Positions 58,471 to 64,000 of a stretch of DNA of 64,000 bases are shown here, piece by piece. The translations under genes and the position numbers were made by a program. Origin of the DNA: Tigriopus japonicus. Lineage: Eukaryota; Arthropoda; Copepoda; Harpacticoida; Harpacticidae. The stretch is from contig CM021317.1 in NCBI GenBank assembly GCA_010645155.1, positions 10,256,441-10,320,440 of the forward strand, given 5' to 3'. Below the pieces are notes generated by a model that searched no databases, was not told where the DNA came from, and was given only the letters and a program-made list of their open reading frames with translations. Each line of letters starts with the position of its first letter. Within the stretch, counting starts at the first letter, position 1.

Positions 58471-61400
58471 GAGCGAGGATAAAAAAGTAAAAACAATTTT
58501 TTACTTTTTTGCCTTTTTTGATATATTTTACTTTTTTATCATTTTTTTCTTTTGTTACCGCATATGTATCTCACTGCATTTTTTATAAATAATAATTTGG
58601 CAATTGCTTCCATATTTTGCGCTTTCACGCGAATATGCCGCTTTTGGCGCGTTCAGTGAACGCGCTCTTTGGACCCTTTTCGTCTTGTGCTTTTCAAGGC
58701 CGAGGATATTAACGAATACTTACGTTTGACCACTAAAATATCTTTCACCTCTAATTTTACAAGTGTGAAATCAAATCATACAAATATTTTCAAACAGCTT
58801 GTGCAAACTTTTTCGACACACTGAAGATAAATAACAATTATTTGAGCATGCCATTTTCTCAAAACAAACTTATTTCTCTGTTACAATTTTTCAAAATCTC
58901 TTTCAAAACAAGCTTTTGACATGTGGCTCCTCCAAGAAATTTACCGTAGATCCTTGGAACTACTTTAGCCGCAATAATCTTATTGTTTACAAATCTTATA
59001 GGTGAACAAAATAGGTCAAAAAAGTAATTTATTCGTTCATGGTTGACTATTTATCAAATTTAGATAGAGACTAGTACTTCAGCTTTGCAAGGGGATCCAA
59101 AAGTAATATTAAAATTCATCTGTATACTCATATTTAATGAAGAGTTGACTTTTATACATACAAATATCTAAACTTTTCCATTACTAAAATGCATGATAGT
59201 CATTGCAACACAATGAAATGCTACCTGGCTGCAGATTTACATGGATTTCGTAGGGTAGACTTTTACCATGCTTAAAGGCTTAGATTTGGCAACTTTTGCT
59301 CTACTTTTTTTGCCGTTTGTTCTGCTTTTTAGAAACCTTTTCCTTGTTTTTTCTACTTTTTTCCTTGCTCTATTGATGAGGGTTATTCTCGTATACAAAG
59401 TCTAGCCAGACGGGCAGTAGATTTTGGACCAAGGCAGACAACAACATCATTAAAAAATGCATAACTAGGGGTTGAGGTGACAACATATATCATTCCGACT
59501 CTGCTTGGTTTTTGATTGTTCTAGTTCTGAATCTAAAAAATGGCTCCCCTTCAAGGTTTTTTTCGACAATGAGAAACAATTTAGATTTTTTTTGCCCATT
59601 TTCAGGCCCTTTTTGACCGGCATTTAACAGCACTTTTTTATGAGGTATGTTTTTTTTTTTTGACATGTATTTGAGCCTTCAATACTTTTGGTGGCAAAAA
59701 CTGAGCAGTCAAATAAGTAGTTACGGCATTGAAAAGGCAATGATACCTTGGAGAAGGCAGCCACAATGCCCAAGAAAATGGAGAATTTTTACCGAATACG
59801 CTTATTGAGATACATTTAAAATTAGTAAGAGAAATGCTTTACACTATTTTTTACATTTTCCCCTCAGTCTTAAAACAAAGAGGTCAACCATGAATTATTT
59901 ACCTATCTTGCTCTACCTGTCGTTTTTCGTGCTTTCTTGGCCATTTTGAGGTTGAAAAACCTTCATGAACATTTTTTGGGGTAATTTTGCACCTTTGCTT
60001 CGGCGCCTCTTCTCATCATGCTTCGTATGTTTATATAGGATTAAACATAAGATTTGATGCCAGGAGTTTCATGCAATGTTAGAGACAAATTCAATTTGAA
60101 CATCGTCTTCCATTCCTTCCAAAAAAGTTCACATTTTTGAATGAGCCTTTTGACGCATTTGGAGTAACCGGTCCGTTGTTCTGCAATAGAACTTTTCTTG
60201 GTGCAAAATTGAGAGATTCCGAGGAGGGTGATTTTCCCTGAACACTCCATTCCCGATGTTTATTTTGTACAAATTCTCGGTGCAAAAGCTATCCATTTTG
60301 GAGACACTCTCTGCCATGATTTGTGCACCTTAGAAAAAGGCCTAAGTGATTTCAGGAACGCACAATTCCACAACCCAAAGCCAAGTTGGGATATCTTTAG
60401 AGCCGTATTTCACCAAAATGACGTATTTTAGGAATAAAAACTCTTTTTAATAGATTGCTTAAACCACTACTAGCTTGAAATAGTAATCATTCTCTGTTGT
60501 TCAAAACATCAAAGATCGAAATCATTTTGAATCGTTTGGACCCTGAGGTGGATTTAGCAGCAGATGGGCCGCACCTACGACGATGACTCATGGTGTGATT
60601 CCCGTGATTCCTTATGTATTTATTTTCAAATAGTTCAATTGATGTAAATAATTAAATGGTCCAATTCAATCCATTGATAATCATAAAATTTAACGTTTTC
60701 AATGAGCATTTTAAGTTCAGTACTTATTTGCAAGTCGTTTCAAAACATAAAAGGAGAACATGGTGTTGGCAGTCACATTTCATATTGAACACTTTCCCGA
60801 GTTCCAGCTGATGAGTGCTTCAGGGTTTCCATGCCCTTGGTTAGGTCGGCAAAATCAGTTTGAAAAAAAATGTAACAAAATTCGGAAACACTTTTAGTCC
60901 AAGAGGAAAAATCATTTTCTCAATTACGGGTGAAAAAGTTGATAAGGATTTGACAGAAGATAGAAAATTTTCTAATCATATTTTAAAGCCCACCCATTAG
61001 TTTGCATCGGTTTTCATCGTTTTCATATTAGATTAAAGTACTCAGGGTGACCTCTTTACACTCAAAGTTCAATTACTTTCCCTTACGTCTCATATTAATA
61101 AACCACTCCTCTGAATTGTGTTGAACATCTCTCAAACTCTTTGCCACCGTTCTTTATGACTTTAGGGGAAAATGCCAAATATCTCATGCATAACCAATCT
61201 ACCTTCCCCCAGCAAGAAGATAGAAGAAGTAGGCGTAGAAGAAGCTCACGAAGTCACAGGAACATGGTAGCAGATAGATGGTAGATTGAGATGCACGTCT
61301 AGGGAATCACCGTTGGTTGATTCTTGCCTGGTTTTGTACTCTAGGAGAGTGTTCCGAGAGAAGAGCAATAAAATATTACAACAGCGAAAGAATGACGGAA

Positions 61401-62749
61401 GAACCAACGTTTAAGATTCGAGAAATACCTCCAGGAAATGAATGATGGAGGCATCAATCATTGGACGATTGCCATTTTTTCGCCTTGAAGTCTTAAGGGC
61501 AATGTAAATCACAATTGCGAGTTCAAACCATCATCCACACCTCCAAAGATATACAAGATAAATCAATGTTAAGAAATGACAGGTTATTTTAATTGGAGAG
61601 CACCTGTTTCCTTAGAACTGTTCAGATGAACTTGAGAAGTTGAGAGCTGCTGAACGGTCAAAAACAGAACAAGAGGGTGTCTGCATTCTGATAATTTTCA
61701 AAAAGTATCAATTTATGCAAACCCTCTGAATCGTTATCAAAAAAGGAATTGATCTCTAGAACTTGAAGAATGCTTCTTCAATCGTGGAAAAATTGTTTTC
61801 GCTGTCCTAAAGAAAGCATAACCCATGTTAGAACCCATTTAAAAGATTATCTTTATCTCACATTTTTCATCTATTGGTCACCCTGATAAACGTAATCTCT
61901 GTGTTTTGATTTGGTTTCTAATCTTGCTAGCTTTGGCCCCACTCCTGCTTTTTATGAGCTTCAGCTTTCCGATTGGAACATAGTGGAACAAGCGAACTAT
62001 TGTATGACAACAGGAGAGCCAGCATATTAAATGTATGCTTGATACCTTGAATGCGTTTTGTGTGTGGTGATTGCGTGGCACTTGCACTCAGCAACCTTTT
62101 GTGAACAAAAAAAGATTGTGGAACAATTGCCTTAAATGGTTGGAAATGCTTTGCATTTTGCAAATTTGACTTTGTCAAGATTCTTATTTTGGGTTTGAAG
62201 GTAAGATCTTCTATTATCTATCACATTTAAACAATTAAGGATGATTTGACTTGCATTAAAAATAATTGAAGTGTGTAACCGTTTTATGTTTATGATTCAC
62301 ATATTGTTTCTTTTTCTGTAGAGTGAATGGAAATATTTAAGTTTTAAGGTCATATATTTAAGACAAAGCATCACTTTATTTTTGTTTTATACCGTGTTTT
62401 TAAAATCATTTTTCTGTTTCTTTCCATTTAAGTGTACTTCCAGTGTCGGTCGTGTTCCTGTTCCCATGTGTATGCAATATTTGGATTCAATTGTTTCTGT
62501 AGTTAGTTCGTGCTTCTTTACACTACAACTTTAGCACTAGGGTCGAATTAGAAAATGTGACAAAACATGGCAGACCTTCATAGGTGATTGAAAATGAGTC
62601 AACTGCACGATTAACTACAAGGAAATTAAAGTAAATGTCTACACCGTGTCTCACCGTTGAGAATCGAGCCAGGAGGGCAAGTTGACGTGACAGAGAGAGT
62701 TGGAGAACTGTATATTTTATACTCAGGACGGATTTTTATATATTGACTA
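58471..62749. other. Long AT-rich intergenic region
   Basis: No gene is recognised. T-rich low-complexity stretches occur at 58495-58555 and 59280-59370. Short frames at 60041-60431 on both strands have no motifs. Confidence 0.4.
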
Positions 62750-62930
62750 GAACATGTACGAGCATTTAGTCCGAGGTGTGTTGTTTGTGAAACATCTTTG
62801 GACCTGCTCGACCTTTTGCAAACCTACCAAACTCATTGGAGCCCAAATGGGGGAAGTATATTCAAGATGTGGTTGAGCAATCGACTTGTACAGAGTTAGC
62901 ATCGTAACACTAGCTCGTATGCTATGATGG
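62750..62930 (-). mobile_element. LINE reverse transcriptase carboxy-terminal fragment
   Basis: The minus strand encodes TMLTLYKSIAQPHLEYTSP followed by IWAPMSLVGLQKVEQVQRC, the conserved YKSIVxPHLEYaxxvWxP...LExVQRR region after the palm of CR1/jockey-like reverse transcriptases. It overlaps in sequence with the fragment at 63326-63810, so two copies of one family lie side by side. Confidence 0.65.
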
Positions 62931-63325
62931 CAAAGCTCGATAGTTGACTTGCAAGTTTACTTCAGAGTGTGCTTGCCTGGCCTTCTCCATCGATTTGGCT
63001 TTTCTCGAATGTGACGGTGCGTTTCGATCTCGAAATTCCCGAACATCTATGATCGTTCACTCGCCCGCTTTCAAAGCCGTCACCTCCTGATTTCAGCTAC
63101 CCCACATTTCTCCTTTTGTCTCTTCCTCGCACCCTTTTCAACTCCGCGTTCAAGAACAGGTCAGGAGATGGGCAATTTTTGACAGCGAATTCGAAGAAAC
63201 ACAGAAAGGAACTTCGCTTGGAGTTGGTTCGATCGGCGTTGAAGTGTTCGAATGGGAATGCTTCAACGACACCGGAGAACTTCCCTCTTTGCATGCTTTC
63301 AGTCATGCTTCTCGTTGATCAAACC
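62931..63325. other. Spacer between two LINE fragments
   Basis: Fairly balanced base composition. Open frames on both strands (63097-63334) contain no motif that I recognise. Confidence 0.35.
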
Positions 63326-63810
63326 TTATGTTAAGGTCAAATAGTGAGAAGGTTTACTTGAAGTTGACTTGAAGTCAATGCTACTAGCACACCTTGGTGC
63401 ACGCTTAACATACCTGCTAGCATATTCAAGATGCGGCTGAACAATCGACTTGTACAGAGTTAGCATCGTAATACTATCTCTGGACTTGATAGTGCGATAA
63501 ATCCAGCCGCACATTTGATATACCTTCCCCACTTTCAACTGGATATGCTCATTAAACTTTCCATCATCTTGGATGACAACTCCTAAATCCCTCATGGACG
63601 ATACCTGCTCAAAATCACAACCTCCAATGTCTTTGAGTGGAACACATAATTTTGACCTACCATGAGTCATTGTGCGGATTTCATTCCGTTCAATGCCATA
63701 TTAATCTGACCAACCCAAGAGTAGACTTTCTCCAAGTCCTCAACTAAACCTTTTGAGTCCTGACCATTACTTCCACAAACTAGTTTTGTGTCATCAGAAG
63801 AGACAGGAAG
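63326..63810 (-). mobile_element. LINE reverse transcriptase fragment, frameshifted and interrupted
   Basis: The minus strand reads a degraded catalytic SDDTKL near 63795, DLEKVYSWVGQINMALN, then after a frameshift LGVVIQDDGKFNEHI, CGWIYRTIKSRD and TLYKSIVQPHLEYAS, the palm end and thumb of a CR1/jockey-like reverse transcriptase. Coding similarity stops at about 63390 on the 3' side. On the 5' side it is cut at about 63805-63810 by repetitive DNA that runs off the window. Confidence 0.65.
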
Positions 63811-64000
63811 TTTAGACGAAAAAAACTGTCAAAATAGACTAAAAAGCGAACAAAAGTAACTGATTAGAAGAATAAAGACGTATAAAATTGCCCGAATCGA
63901 CGAAAAAAGACAAAAAAAGGCTTTAGTAGAGGAAAAAAGGCAAATAAAAGGTTTCATTAGACGAAAAAAGACGAATAAAAGGCTTCATTAGACGAAAAAA
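63811..64000. repeat. Tandem repeats with agacgaaaaaaga units at the window edge
   Basis: A purine-rich word, tagacgaaaaaagac, recurs, and the last units are about 31 bp (cattagacgaaaaaagacgaataaaaggctt). It abuts the LINE fragment where the reverse transcriptase is interrupted, so it is probably the subterminal region of an inserted DNA transposon whose remainder lies beyond 64000. Confidence 0.5.

Overview
This window is eukaryotic nuclear DNA, most likely from an arthropod. Genes are split by GT-AG introns, the intergenic DNA is AT-rich, and broken transposons fill about half of it. The conventional kinesin encoded here has the arthropod/animal domain layout. A crustacean, perhaps a copepod, is my guess from the compact introns and the LINE, hAT and DIRS-like relics. 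That guess is inference and is not shown by the sequence.

Three host genes can be reconstructed completely, and in each the exon phases close without error. (1) An OPA1-type mitochondrial inner-membrane dynamin lies on the minus strand at 45474-34874: 22 coding exons, 3087 nt, 1028 aa. (2) A small four-helix membrane protein of unknown function lies on the plus strand at 47524-48902: 3 exons, 218 aa. It is transcribed away from OPA1. (3) Kinesin-1 heavy chain lies on the minus strand at 57139-52036: 14 coding exons, 2913 nt, 970 aa. A fourth, uncertain locus is one 5' exon of a putative type II membrane protein (18952-19180, minus). A candidate 89-aa gene sits antisense inside the penultimate-to-last part of the kinesin gene, in intron 12.

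The left half (1-34 kb) is mostly a transposon graveyard, but many element edges can be fixed by target-site duplications (TSDs). There is a Mutator-like element with a 9-bp TSD (760-1681) and a jockey/CR1-like LINE split by a 379-bp insertion (2216-5008). hAT-type elements with 8-bp TSDs lie at 10866-12104, 14033-14738, 19877-20103, 25312-26765, 28114-28410 and 30166-30463. An element with 220-bp inverted arms lies at 27327-27986. At 30107-31794 there is a three-level nest in which a 687-bp element carries an inverted 687-bp copy of itself and also a hAT MITE. DIRS-like and possible Copia-like coding relics follow (31.9-34.3 kb) and run into a LINE tail.

The right half (34.8-57.2 kb) is gene-rich and contains OPA1, the tetraspan gene and kinesin. 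From 57.2 kb to the end is a GC-rich kinesin upstream region, then AT-rich DNA, then LINE reverse-transcriptase fragments, the last interrupted by tandem repeats that run off the window edge.

No tRNA, rRNA, CRISPR array or bacterial-type operon was seen. OPA1 and kinesin are housekeeping genes (mitochondrial fusion and microtubule transport). Their adjacency here does not imply a shared pathway.
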